Origin: Paenibacillus terricola
GTDB lineage: Bacteria > Bacillota > Bacilli > Paenibacillales > Paenibacillaceae
Direction: 5' to 3'
NCBI RefSeq assembly: GCF_014779765.1
Contig: NZ_JACXZA010000010.1
Coordinates: 1-64,000 of the forward strand
Length of the DNA: 64,000 nucleotides
The notes below the pieces were generated by a model. That model did no database searches. It was not told the DNA's origin and worked only from the letters and a program-made list of their open reading frames with translations. The translations under genes were made by a program, and so were the position numbers. How positions within the stretch are numbered: position 1 is the stretch's first letter; each line of letters opens with the position of its first letter. Of this stretch, positions 44,571 to 56,420 are shown piece by piece.

Positions 44571-44690
44571 TCCTCCCTATGGGAGGACCCAGGGGCGGAG
44601 CCCCTGGACCCCTATTTCTAAAAAGTTCTAAAGATAAGATTGAGATTAAGATTTCTACCCACCCAAACCCTCCCTGCAAGGGAGGGCCCC
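44569..44690. repeat. GC-rich palindromic repeats, copy 2 region
   Basis: Holds three palindromes: CCTCCCTATGGGAGG (44573 on), CAGGGGCGGAGCCCCTG and CCCTCCCTGCAAGGGAGGG. The block 44653-44690, starting TTCTACCCACC, is homologous to 11604-11640. The gap 44571-44921 shows no gene. Confidence 0.65.
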
Positions 44691-44921
44691 AAAGGGCTTG
44701 TGCCCTCTGGACTCCTCACAAAGACGCTGCTTTGATCATTTTGGCTCGTGTGCCCGCTCTTGCCGCCTTGCGGCAAAGCTTCTGGATAACTGTATCTAGA
44801 TACGTTACTACGTCTGCATAGTTTGTTCTAGCGTGTGCATCTGTCACCGCCCATTCATGAGATTAAGATAAGCTGCACCATTTGGTCATTTAAAGCCTAT
44901 ATTTACTTCATATATAGATGC

Positions 44922-44950
44922 AAAAAAGGACGGCGAGCGCCGTCCAAAAA
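44922..44950. terminator. Bidirectional intrinsic terminator
   Basis: ggacggc GAGC gccgtcc flanked by A-run on the left and AAAAA on the right. Probably the old terminator of the EamA gene. Confidence 0.85.
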
Positions 44951-44955
44951 GGGGG

Positions 44956-45450
44956 CTATACTTGTGCTTTTGCTTGTACGTTCGCACTTTTGCGGCGCAG
45001 CGGGAAGTTGAGCAGCGCGGCGGCTCCGATTCCAGCGAACGTGAATAACAGCGTCGTCAGGCCGCTTCATCCAGAGGTGTGCCGTTCCAGCCAACAACAA
45101 GCACACACAGCACTGCAGCTATCCATCCTCGCGGTGCTATGCGTTCCCTGAATAGCCAACTGCCAGCCAGCAGCAATACGACAGTCTGGACAGGCTGCAC
45201 AAGAATATTGCCATACGAGTATCCGATCTTAAGGGCGATATTCTCGAAGACGTAATTGACCGCTTTGCCAGCCGCGCCAATCCAAATCCATTTCATCCCT
45301 AGCCGGATCTCCACTTTACCATCCCGGATGAACAAATAGAGAACCAGGCAAATGACGCCGAAGAAAAAACGTGCAAAAGAAATGATGGCGCTGTCCACCA
45401 TCGTCGACGCCGTCTTGACGAGCACGCCAACGAAGCTCCAGGCCAGCGTT
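44956..45450 (-). pseudogene. EamA-family transporter remnant
   Basis: The minus strand frame ending at 45057 encodes an EamA-type first half (WSFVGVLVKTAS ... GWIAAVLCVLVVGWNG). After a frameshift and a large internal loss, a second frame gives the last helix and tail (LTTLLFTFAGIGAAALLNF) ending at 44956. The N-terminus is cut off near 45450, where the DNA turns AT-rich and a stop precedes ACG CTG GCC. About 160 of the usual 290-300 residues remain. Members export metabolites; this copy is dead. Confidence 0.8.
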
Positions 45451-45458
45451 CACATTAG

Positions 45459-46097
45459 TTACAACTGTATTATTCCAGAAGGAGGAGCAGGAAGTGGTTT
45501 ATTTATACTTCTTACAAAGTTATTGGTGGAGACTAGCCCTAGTCCATTAAATACTACCGATGATAGTTGCCCTGTAGAACTAATGTAATTAATAACCAAG
45601 TAATTTCCTTTTTTCATCACCCTACCGCCCGCACCTGATATACGAGCTGAGAATTGTTCGTAATTTCCAGTCAATACACTTCCGCTATGTCCCCTAATAA
45701 TAGCATCTGTTTGTTCAGTAGCCCAATTATTATACTTCATAGCTGTAGCTGTTTGTATATCTTCTAATTTGATTTGAGCCACTAACCCCTTGCCCTCAAA
45801 TATCAGTGCATCCTCGACCAGCAGAACGGCAACCCGTTTGCCGATTCCAATCGGCAGCCCATGAACGTGCATTGCATAGAGTCTCTCCTGAATGCCTCTA
45901 TGTCTATCAGAAGCCTTCCGCTTAAAATAATTTGCAAAACAGATAGCTAAAATGATTGATAGAATCAAGGATGACATATATATCGGAACAAAGGCATCGT
46001 TGTCTTGATATGTCACAAACCGGCTTGCAATAAACCCACATCCAAAGCACGCAACCAAAACTAAAAACCACATACGCTTATAAAAAGGAAGTTTCAT
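45459..46097 (-). CDS. Hypothetical two-TM membrane protein
   Basis: A 212-residue protein with two N-terminal membrane helices (about 8-26 and 37-58) and a cytoplasmic, beta-rich domain of about 150 residues that resembles a PH-like fold in its strand pattern. Family not recognised. AGGAG lies ahead of the ATG. DNA here is clearly more AT-rich than the neighbourhood and the gene abuts a truncated EamA gene, so it looks acquired. Confidence 0.65.
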   Translation of the reverse strand: MKLPFYKRMWFLVLVACFGCGFIASRFVTYQDNDAFVPIYMSSLILSIILAICFANYFKRKASDRHRGIQERLYAMHVHGLPIGIGKRVAVLLVEDALIFEGKGLVAQIKLEDIQTATAMKYNNWATEQTDAIIRGHSGSVLTGNYEQFSARISGAGGRVMKKGNYLVINYISSTGQLSSVVFNGLGLVSTNNFVRSINKPLPAPPSGIIQL

Positions 46098-46116
46098 CGT
46101 TTTAACTCCTATTCAC

Positions 46117-46132
46117 GTAGTATAAATACTAC
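46117..46132. promoter_or_regulatory. Inverted repeat over the promoter of the 45459 gene
   Basis: GTAGTAT-AA-ATACTAC, 20 bases upstream of the ATG. The minus strand arm contains TATACT, a possible -10, so a bound repressor would block it. 46133-46314 shows no gene. Confidence 0.45.
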
Positions 46133-46314
46133 ACCCGTCACAGATCGAGTCCTCCATCATGAGTCCAGGTGCTATGCTTTTGATATCTTTAATGTAACTG
46201 GCGATTTCCTCCTCAAACAATAGGATTTTTTAAAATAATACAATGAAACTTCTATTTATTTCTAGATAGAAATCGGCTTCGCCATAAAAAAACTTGTTCA
46301 TTGAAATCATACTC

Positions 46315-46870
46315 AGATGCAATCCAAAAAATCTAAGGTGGACGAGAAAGGGACAAACTTGTAAATTTCGGGATGAGCCTTCACCTCCTTGGTTTGTTAT
46401 TTTGTGAGCGTCAGATGAACTTCTTCATCAAACGAACCGCCAATGGGCAAACACAATCCTGAAAGAATACCACTGGAACCTAGATCCTTTACCCGTATAA
46501 CATAGTTCCACCGTTGCAATATGCAAATCCGAACCGTCAATAGCCAGTAATCGATATCCTCGTTAATCCTTGATATTCGTATACGATTGCGTAAATTTGT
46601 GAAACAACATTCCAGAACAGATGGCAGGATTTTATCCCGCTGTTGAACAAATGCAGAAGTGGTTGCGGTGTTTACGTCATAACCCTGCGATTCCAAGAGT
46701 TCCTTGTATAGATGTTGCCGCCCATTGTGATTAGGAGTTGCATTACGATTTCAAAGGGCAGTTTTTCTTTCGGGTAAAATCTTTATTAGGGTTTTTGACA
46801 TAAGGTGCTGGTTCGGCTGACATTTCTCGTATGAGACTGCGTACTCATTCTTTGGCGAAACCTCCTCGTT
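46315..46870 (-). pseudogene. IS4-family transposase remnant
   Basis: Three minus strand frames together read as an IS4-type transposase: EPAPYVKNPNKDFTRK, LPFEIVMQLLITMGG, LYKELLESQGYDVNTATTSAF, LAIDGSDLHIATVEL (first catalytic Asp), NYVIRVKDLGSSGILSGL and, past an in-frame TAA, QTKEVKAHPEIYKFVP. At least three frameshifts, one stop and a large internal deletion. Terminal repeats were not found. It is a dead insertion sequence. Confidence 0.85.
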
Positions 46871-46931
46871 TTCTCAAGGGGCTTCGAAACACATTTTTGA
46901 CTACATGTCAAGTCCTATATCTCTTAATTGT

Positions 46932-46969
46932 AAAAAAAGAGCAGGCTATCTTTACGATAACCCACTCTT
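46932..46969 (-). terminator. Terminator of ribA
   Basis: Minus strand AAGAG..GG..TATC, loop, GATA..CC..CTCTT then a run of T. About 75 bases past the ribA stop. Confidence 0.75.
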
Positions 46970-47008
46970 GGACTTAATTTTTGCCTTGTGCCTTATCTTA
47001 ATCATATT

Positions 47009-47031
47009 GGGCGAGCGCCCGTCCTTTTTTG
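47009..47031 (+). terminator. Short GC hairpin with T-run
   Basis: gggcg AG cgccc, then GTCC and six T on the plus strand. It points away from ribA; no intact plus-strand gene ends here, so it may be left over from the insertion. Confidence 0.5.
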
Positions 47032-47044
47032 TATTGATATGCTG

Positions 47045-47821
47045 CTATGATGTTGGGTTTGTTCTGCTGCTGCTGTCGAAGTGGCCGGAGCGGCGTACTT
47101 TTGTTTCCAAGTAACGTTTGTTGAACTCGGATACATCGCCCCATAACGGCACTCGTCCGGATACGTCCGCACCTGAAGCGACGAGAGCATCAAGCTTGCG
47201 CGGATTGTTCGTGATGAGCGTAACCGGCTTCGAACGAAGCTGCTTCAGTACTTGAATCGCATCGTCGTAGCTGCGGATATCGTCCTGGAAGCCAAGCTGC
47301 AGGTTGGCATCCACCGTATCGTAACCCTCTTCTTGGAGCACGTAAGCCATCGCTTTGCTGAACAAGCCAATGCCGCGGCCTTCGTGGTTCGCCAAGTAGA
47401 AGAGCGCGCCATTGCCGTGCTTGACGATCATCTTCATCGACTGCTCCAGTTGGTAGCCGCAGTCGCAGCGTTTGCTGCCGAAGATATCGCCCGTGTGGCA
47501 GATGCTGTGCATGCGGATAAGAGCATCCGGCGCGTTCTCGAAATCGCCGTACACGAGTACGCTGGACTGCTGCATCTCTGCAAGGTTAGACGCCGACAAA
47601 CGCGAAATGATTTGCTCGGTCGTCTGTTGATCGTCCTGGCATGTATCGCCGGCCATTTTGTCGCAACGAAGCCAGCAGTACCATTGGAATATATGCGTTT
47701 CGCCGCCCAAGGAAACAGGCAGTCGGACTGGGCCGACCAAATAAATCATTTTGTCGCCGCTTGGCACAGTCGTAATTTTGCGTTTCAATATGGAAATAAT
47801 GTCCGTCTGAATGGTGTGCAT
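47045..47821 (-). CDS. ribA: GTP cyclohydrolase II (stand-alone RibA)
   Basis: A 258-residue GTP cyclohydrolase II. Zinc ligands lie in the CHTGDIFGSKRCDCG segment and the catalytic region NHEGRGIGL follows. It opens the riboflavin pathway. The DHBP-synthase domain usually fused in Bacillota RibBA is absent. About 60 extra N-terminal residues precede the core. Start 47821 is set by GGAGGGGAG. Not near other rib genes; no FMN riboswitch seen upstream. Confidence 0.9.
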   Translation of the reverse strand: MHTIQTDIISILKRKITTVPSGDKMIYLVGPVRLPVSLGGETHIFQWYCWLRCDKMAGDTCQDDQQTTEQIISRLSASNLAEMQQSSVLVYGDFENAPDALIRMHSICHTGDIFGSKRCDCGYQLEQSMKMIVKHGNGALFYLANHEGRGIGLFSKAMAYVLQEEGYDTVDANLQLGFQDDIRSYDDAIQVLKQLRSKPVTLITNNPRKLDALVASGADVSGRVPLWGDVSEFNKRYLETKVRRSGHFDSSSRTNPTS

Positions 47822-47925
47822 GCTTCTGCTCCCCTCCACCATCGGCGTTAGTTCTATCTAGTGTTGCCTGGCGGTATTGATCAAATTCATTTGCGTGTTG
47901 TGGTTACTTTTTGTAAGTATATAAA

Positions 47926-47954
47926 AGTATATGAATATACCAACCATTTGTCAA
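47926..47954 (-). promoter_or_regulatory. Near-consensus promoter of ribA
   Basis: Minus strand TTGACA (47954-47949), 17-base spacer, TATACT (47931-47926). Leaves a leader of about 100 bases. The rest of the gap 47822-48111 shows no gene or further structure. Confidence 0.8.
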
Positions 47955-48111
47955 ATCAAGAACAGCGTTTGGACATCCATTTTTAGTAAAGCATGACCTT
48001 CGTGTCATTTCATTGTACGCGCTGGTGAGCCGATTGTACTAGCCCTTCTCCCTCAAACCTTCTTACACCACGTATATTCGCTTCACGTTATCGATCTCCT
48101 GCCCGAACCAA

Positions 48112-48146
48112 CAAGAGAGGACTCCCCGTACGGAAGCCCTCTCTTG
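48112..48146 (-). terminator. Hairpin after the TrhA gene
   Basis: caagagagg and cctctcttg pair perfectly around an 17-base loop; minus strand continues TTGG. A weak intrinsic terminator of the pirin-TrhA operon. Confidence 0.55.
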
Positions 48147-48157
48147 GATGTCGCGCC

Positions 48158-48796
48158 TTATAGGATGAACAATAAAATCGCAAAGAAATGAAGGATCGAA
48201 CCGCCAAGCACGAACAGATGCCATACCGCATGATGGTAAGGAAAGCTTCGCCACATGTAGAATACGGTACCGAATGTGTACAGCAGTCCTCCCGTGATGA
48301 GCAGATGCAGTCCGCCTGGCGCCAAACCTTCGACAAGCGGTCCCCAAGCGATGACAATAATCCAACCCATTGCGATATAGAGCAGCGTCGAGGTGAACAG
48401 AAACCGGCTGGCAAAAAACGATTTGAACACGACGCCGGCAATTGCAACTCCCCATACCACGCCGAAGAGCGACCACCCAAGCGCACCCTTTACAATATGG
48501 AACAAAATCGGTGTATACGTCCCGGCGATAAATACGTAGATGCACGAATGGTCGAGCACCTCGAACAAATTTTTTACTTTGCCTTCCGGGAAGCTATGCA
48601 CAAGCGTCGAGGCTGTGTACAGCAGCAGCATCGACGTCCCGTAAATCGTAAAGCTCACGACGTGAACCGCCGTTCCTTTCCATGCAGCGAACACGATCAG
48701 CAGCACTAAGGCGGCAATGCTCAGAGCGGCGCCAAAGCCATGCGTAATCGCGTTCGCGACCTCTTCACGCCTCGTATAAGTGTGCGTGTTAGCCAT
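48158..48796 (-). CDS. Hemolysin III/TrhA-family membrane protein
   Basis: A 212-residue PAQR-like membrane protein with seven helices. Conserved His and Asp: EVANAITHG, STLVHSF, LDHSCIYVFIAGTYTP and a late WHLFVLGGSILHF. Relatives (YqfA, YplQ) affect membrane homeostasis and possibly metal-dependent hydrolysis. Start 48796 follows AGAAGG. Third gene of a coupled operon. Confidence 0.92.
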   Translation of the reverse strand: MANTHTYTRREEVANAITHGFGAALSIAALVLLIVFAAWKGTAVHVVSFTIYGTSMLLLYTASTLVHSFPEGKVKNLFEVLDHSCIYVFIAGTYTPILFHIVKGALGWSLFGVVWGVAIAGVVFKSFFASRFLFTSTLLYIAMGWIIVIAWGPLVEGLAPGGLHLLITGGLLYTFGTVFYMWRSFPYHHAVWHLFVLGGSILHFFAILLFIL

Positions 48797-48800
48797 ACCG

Positions 48801-49199
48801 TTAAACCTTCTCGTTGGAGTACGCCATATAGGAGCCAACGTTCAGCGTTAGTGCAGCTCGATCGGCATCATAACCGACGATTGGCTGATGTTCGTCGTAC
48901 ATCCAATATTTTTGAATCGAGCCTTGACCCGATGCTTCTTCCGCTGGTAATGCCTCAAAATAAAATAAATTCAAAAACGGCGCGTTGCTTGCAACAAATG
49001 CTGCATCCTCGGCATTCACCCCAGTGACCTCAATCGTCCACCGGTCATCCGATTCGCGGACGTCAATTGCAAGCCCTGCAATGGCCGTATCTATAAGCAA
49101 CCTGCCAATCGCCAGCTTAATGAGTACTTTCGATCCTGCAGGCGGAGGTGACTGGTGCCCCGGGCGCTTCGGCTCATGCGATGCCTGTGTTCCCGTCAT
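48801..49199 (-). CDS. Hypothetical protein in the pirin operon
   Basis: A 132-residue soluble protein with a Pro-rich N-terminal 25 residues and a mixed alpha/beta core. I do not recognise a family. Its ATG overlaps the pirin stop by four bases (ATGA), and the TrhA gene follows within five bases, so all three are co-translated. Confidence 0.75.
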   Translation of the reverse strand: MTGTQASHEPKRPGHQSPPPAGSKVLIKLAIGRLLIDTAIAGLAIDVRESDDRWTIEVTGVNAEDAAFVASNAPFLNLFYFEALPAEEASGQGSIQKYWMYDEHQPIVGYDADRAALTLNVGSYMAYSNEKV

Positions 49200-49942
49200 T
49201 GCTGCTCGCCTCCTTGACGCACCGGCTGCGGTGTCATATCGACCAGCAGCGCAAGCAGCGGATGCTCGCCGATTGCCGACAACCGGATGTTCGTTTCATC
49301 CGTCATCCGCACCGTGTCGCCCTCTGATAACGTGTTCGATGTGCGATTAATGGTCAGCTCCGCAGATCCTCTGGCAATGTACAAATAGTGCAGACGCTCC
49401 GCTTGCGCTTCATAGCTGACCACTTGACCTGGTTCCAGCTGGGTCAGTTGAATGGAAATATCCTGATGGATGGACGCGATGTTCGGACCTCCCTCACGAT
49501 TTACAACAGGCAGCCAGCGACCGCGCAATGCATTCGTATCATAATGAGTCGTTTCATAATCAGGTGCAAGACGCGCCTGCTCGGGCATGAACCAGATTTG
49601 AAGCAGCTCCACCGGCTCTTCGCCCGGATTCACTTCCGAATGAATGATGCCTGTCCCAGCGGTCATCCGTTGTATGCCGCCGAATGTCGTCAGCGCCGTA
49701 TTGCCCGCACTGTCTTCATGCTTCAGTTCGCCGCGCAAGACGACGGATACGATCTCCATCTCGCGATGCGGGTGAGCGCCGAAACCTCGACCGCCTGCGA
49801 TAATGTCATGATTAAAAACGCAAAGAGGGCCGAAAAGCCGGTTACTCTCGTCAAAATAACTGCCAAACGAGAAATAATGCCGGCTTTGCAGCCATCCAGC
49901 GTCGTTAGAAGCGGTCTGTGCCGCCCTGCGAATATCGATCAT
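49196..49942 (-). CDS. Pirin-family bicupin protein (YhaK-like)
   Basis: A 248-residue pirin-like protein. The N-terminal cupin has FGAHPHREMEIVSVVLRGELKHED with metal-binding His residues, and GTGIIHSE. Some relatives are quercetin dioxygenases, others redox sensors. Start 49942 is the ATG six bases after GGAGGG. First gene of the operon with the 132-residue ORF and TrhA. Confidence 0.92.
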   Translation of the reverse strand: MIDIRRAAQTASNDAGWLQSRHYFSFGSYFDESNRLFGPLCVFNHDIIAGGRGFGAHPHREMEIVSVVLRGELKHEDSAGNTALTTFGGIQRMTAGTGIIHSEVNPGEEPVELLQIWFMPEQARLAPDYETTHYDTNALRGRWLPVVNREGGPNIASIHQDISIQLTQLEPGQVVSYEAQAERLHYLYIARGSAELTINRTSNTLSEGDTVRMTDETNIRLSAIGEHPLLALLVDMTPQPVRQGGEQQ

Positions 49943-49987
49943 AGCCATCCCTCCGATACTACTAGTTAATACCCTTAGTGTATCGGA

Positions 49988-50683
49988 TCAAATCCAACCG
50001 TTCAACCGGCTTCGAATTCTGTCGATGGTTTTGTCTAAATTACATACCTCATCCGCATCGACGAATGGATTAGCGTGTTTGAAGTAATCCGCATGGCCGC
50101 CCACGATCGGCATACCTTCCACATAACCAGGCGCGTATTTAAAATGGTTCCACTGCGGCACCGATACCCGTCTGCCGCTTCTGCTCCAACCACCCCAACT
50201 GCCGATCCGGCTGATTGGATCGTTCAGCTTGCCATTGGCATCAATCGCATGAAAGTAGCTGACGCGATCCTTCAGCACTGGCAGGACGCGAATACGCGGC
50301 GAACCGATCTGCACAACGCGGAAGTCCTGAAGCACGCCGTCCTTATGCAGCTTAACTGCCGCTTGATAAGCTGCCGCACCTCCGCCGCTATGACCGACCA
50401 GCAGTACTGGACCGCTGCCCTGATAAGTCGCCTTGATCTCTTCCGCAGCCTTGCGTCCGCCAATGCGAAACAGCGGCGGACGATTCGTTAAGTCACTGCC
50501 TACTTCAAGCACTTGCGCCCACAGATTACGGCTATTGTTGCCATACGGGAACAGCACATGAATGTCCAGCTTGCTTGTTTCCTGCTTTAGCATATTCTCG
50601 AGCTTGCGACAGCATTCATTGAACATTTGATTCGCCGTCGCTACGCCAGCCATTAAGTAAACCGTCAAGGGAGTCGTCATCAT
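49988..50683 (-). CDS. Alpha/beta hydrolase-like protein
   Basis: A 231-residue cytoplasmic protein with GHSGGG as nucleophile elbow, QIGSPRIRV after the next strand and GGHADYF as a possible catalytic His. Lipase-like pattern, substrate unknown. Single gene. Confidence 0.8.
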   Translation of the reverse strand: MMTTPLTVYLMAGVATANQMFNECCRKLENMLKQETSKLDIHVLFPYGNNSRNLWAQVLEVGSDLTNRPPLFRIGGRKAAEEIKATYQGSGPVLLVGHSGGGAAAYQAAVKLHKDGVLQDFRVVQIGSPRIRVLPVLKDRVSYFHAIDANGKLNDPISRIGSWGGWSRSGRRVSVPQWNHFKYAPGYVEGMPIVGGHADYFKHANPFVDADEVCNLDKTIDRIRSRLNGWI

Positions 50684-50828
50684 CGTTAAGTTCCTCCACG
50701 TATGTCTAGGAAGATAAATAAGTCGTACCTACATTATTTGAAGTACGCATGCGGTTTCATACAGACACTTGTGTATCATTTCGATCCCAATGATCCGTTT
50801 AATTTACAATACCTTATTCCATTCACAA

Positions 50829-50897
50829 TTGAAAACTGCCAATGAACTCGCGATAAAATACGAATAGGAGGTCCCAATGTCCGATCAGCTTCTCTAA
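50829..50897 (+). other. Possible tiny transcription unit: promoter, RBS and six-codon ORF
   Basis: TTGAAA (50829-50834), 17-base spacer, GATAAA (50852-50857), AGGAGGT (50866-50872) and ATG at 50877. The frame reads MSDQLL and stops at 50897. A GC-rich hairpin follows at 50927. All signals for a gene are there without a gene. Could be a leader peptide, a small RNA or the stub of a deleted gene. Confidence 0.45.
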
Positions 50898-50926
50898 TCA
50901 ACTGGCAGCTGTTCTAACAAAAGTAA

Positions 50927-50953
50927 AAGCCGCGGAGGCGCTCCCCGCAGCTT
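50927..50953 (-). terminator. Terminator of the P-loop gene
   Basis: Minus strand AAGCTGCGG pairs with CCGCGGCTT, followed by TTACTTTT; 22 bases past the stop. Confidence 0.65.
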
Positions 50954-50974
50954 GTAAATGCATGAACTCCCACT

Positions 50975-51835
50975 CTACCCATTGACGCACATTCGTTCCG
51001 TAATAATGCCCGTCAGAATTCGTTTGTAGTGATCTCGATCAAACGAAGAGTTGTTTACTTTCATTTTGGCAATAGATAGCCTGTTAAAGATGATTTGTTC
51101 CAATTCGCTTCTTGCATTAAGCACATGGATCGTGCCTTCCAACCCTTCATAGCCTTGCCGCTTACCATACCCTTGGTTTGTGTAATAATCAATAAACCCT
51201 TCCGACCATTCTTGCGGCCGTTCGTCTACAGCCTTTCTGAACGAATGATCAAGGTCGTTCTGATCGACGTAAATAAGCAGTGGATTCAGCTTCTCTGCAG
51301 CAGATGCCAGCTCTAAGACATAGCTGACTACGTCTTCTTCATCCGCACCATATTTGATCATTCCCATCGTAACAGGGTTCTGGATGAAGCAGCATTCAAA
51401 TATGTACGTGTCCGAGCCAAGTACAGCACGCTCAGCAAACTGTTTCCATCGATCGACAATGAGCTTTCTATTCTGGCCTAACGATAATTCATATATGTCC
51501 TTGGAAGCACACGCTTGCCTCAAGTCATCGGGAACAACTGAGCCGAGTTCATTAAATAATTTGCGATATTCCAAGAAGCAGTTGTCACCCAGTCTTATCG
51601 TACGTTCATTTACAAGATCTCGGAAACTGCGATCAAGAGCGTTTAGCAATTCATCATATTCAACTTTATTAAAATAAGCCACGCCATCATAATCCGCGGG
51701 ATGATCCAGATTTCCTTCGAGGATCAGCTGTGAATGTATGTTCAATTCTTTCATAATTTCATGAACCAGTTGGGCCGTCGTCGATTTGCCCGATCCCGGC
51801 AGTCCTTCAATCAATATCAAATTCGGTCTCACCAT
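50975..51835 (-). CDS. P-loop NTPase/kinase-like protein
   Basis: About 286 residues. Walker A GLPGSGKST at the very N-terminus and a kinase-like layout (IFECCFIQNP, LLIYVDQND). It looks like a small-molecule or nucleotide kinase of the AAA_33-like group; substrate unknown. Three starts are possible behind AGGAGG: ATG 51838, ATG 51835, GTG 51832; spacing favours the later ones. Single gene. Confidence 0.82.
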   Translation of the reverse strand: MVRPNLILIEGLPGSGKSTTAQLVHEIMKELNIHSQLILEGNLDHPADYDGVAYFNKVEYDELLNALDRSFRDLVNERTIRLGDNCFLEYRKLFNELGSVVPDDLRQACASKDIYELSLGQNRKLIVDRWKQFAERAVLGSDTYIFECCFIQNPVTMGMIKYGADEEDVVSYVLELASAAEKLNPLLIYVDQNDLDHSFRKAVDERPQEWSEGFIDYYTNQGYGKRQGYEGLEGTIHVLNARSELEQIIFNRLSIAKMKVNNSSFDRDHYKRILTGIITERMCVNG

Positions 51836-51950
51836 CATGCCTCCTGAAACATGTCAATGACTGGGATTCGTCTATGGCTATAATGATAACATTTGAGCAA
51901 ACCCGTATACAACGATAGGACAATTACTTAGGAGGACTCCTGTGACCACA

Positions 51951-51982
51951 ATAAGCCGCGTCCAGTTGCTGGACGCGGCTTA
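51951..51982 (-). terminator. Terminator of the galactanase gene
   Basis: Perfect arms ataagccgcgtcca / tggacgcggcttat around GTTGC, 16 bases past the stop. Minus strand continues TGTGG, so the T-run is short. Confidence 0.8.
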
Positions 51983-51997
51983 TCGGGTTAACTACTC

Positions 51998-56242
<4,245 letters not shown>

Positions 56243-56262
56243 TCATCATGATGATTGCGCCG

Positions 56263-56277
56263 ATGAAAGCGCTTATC
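56263..56277. promoter_or_regulatory. cre box of the galactanase gene
   Basis: ATGAAAGCGCTTATC fits the cre form WTGAAARCGYTTWNN. It lies seven bases downstream of the -10 TATAGT (56289-56284, minus strand), which has TTCACG 17 bases upstream, so CcpA would sit on the transcription start. Confidence 0.7.
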
Positions 56278-56356
56278 ATTTAGACTATAGCAATCGTTGG
56301 GATTTCCGTGAACGTGCTTATTCGCAACATTTTGTATGCAAATGCAAGGACATGCG

Positions 56357-56406
56357 CCAAAAGGCCGCTTCGCGCCCGGATACCCGGCGGACGAAGCAGC
56401 CTTTTT
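56357..56406 (-). terminator. Terminator of the GH3 gene
   Basis: Minus strand AAGGCTGCTTCG pairs with CGAAGCGGCCTT (one mismatch), then TTGG; the inner arm CCGCCGGG / CCCGGGCG adds pairing. Between GH3 and the galactanase gene. Confidence 0.75.
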
Positions 56407-56420
56407 CTGAAAGCTATTAC

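Noticed and set aside
44335-44821. 98- and 91-codon frames at the lipase end
   Set aside because: They run through the GC-rich palindromes and show no protein-like pattern.
45057-45425. Reading the 122-codon frame as an intact small transporter
   Set aside because: It lacks the start of helix one, and the rest of the EamA protein lies in another frame with a deletion, so it is a pseudogene.
46905-47114. 69-codon hydrophobic frame
   Set aside because: It covers the ribA terminator and the antisense of the ribA end.
47822-47960. FMN riboswitch ahead of ribA
   Set aside because: The leader is about 100 bases and lacks the conserved FMN aptamer motifs; a plain near-consensus promoter is present instead.
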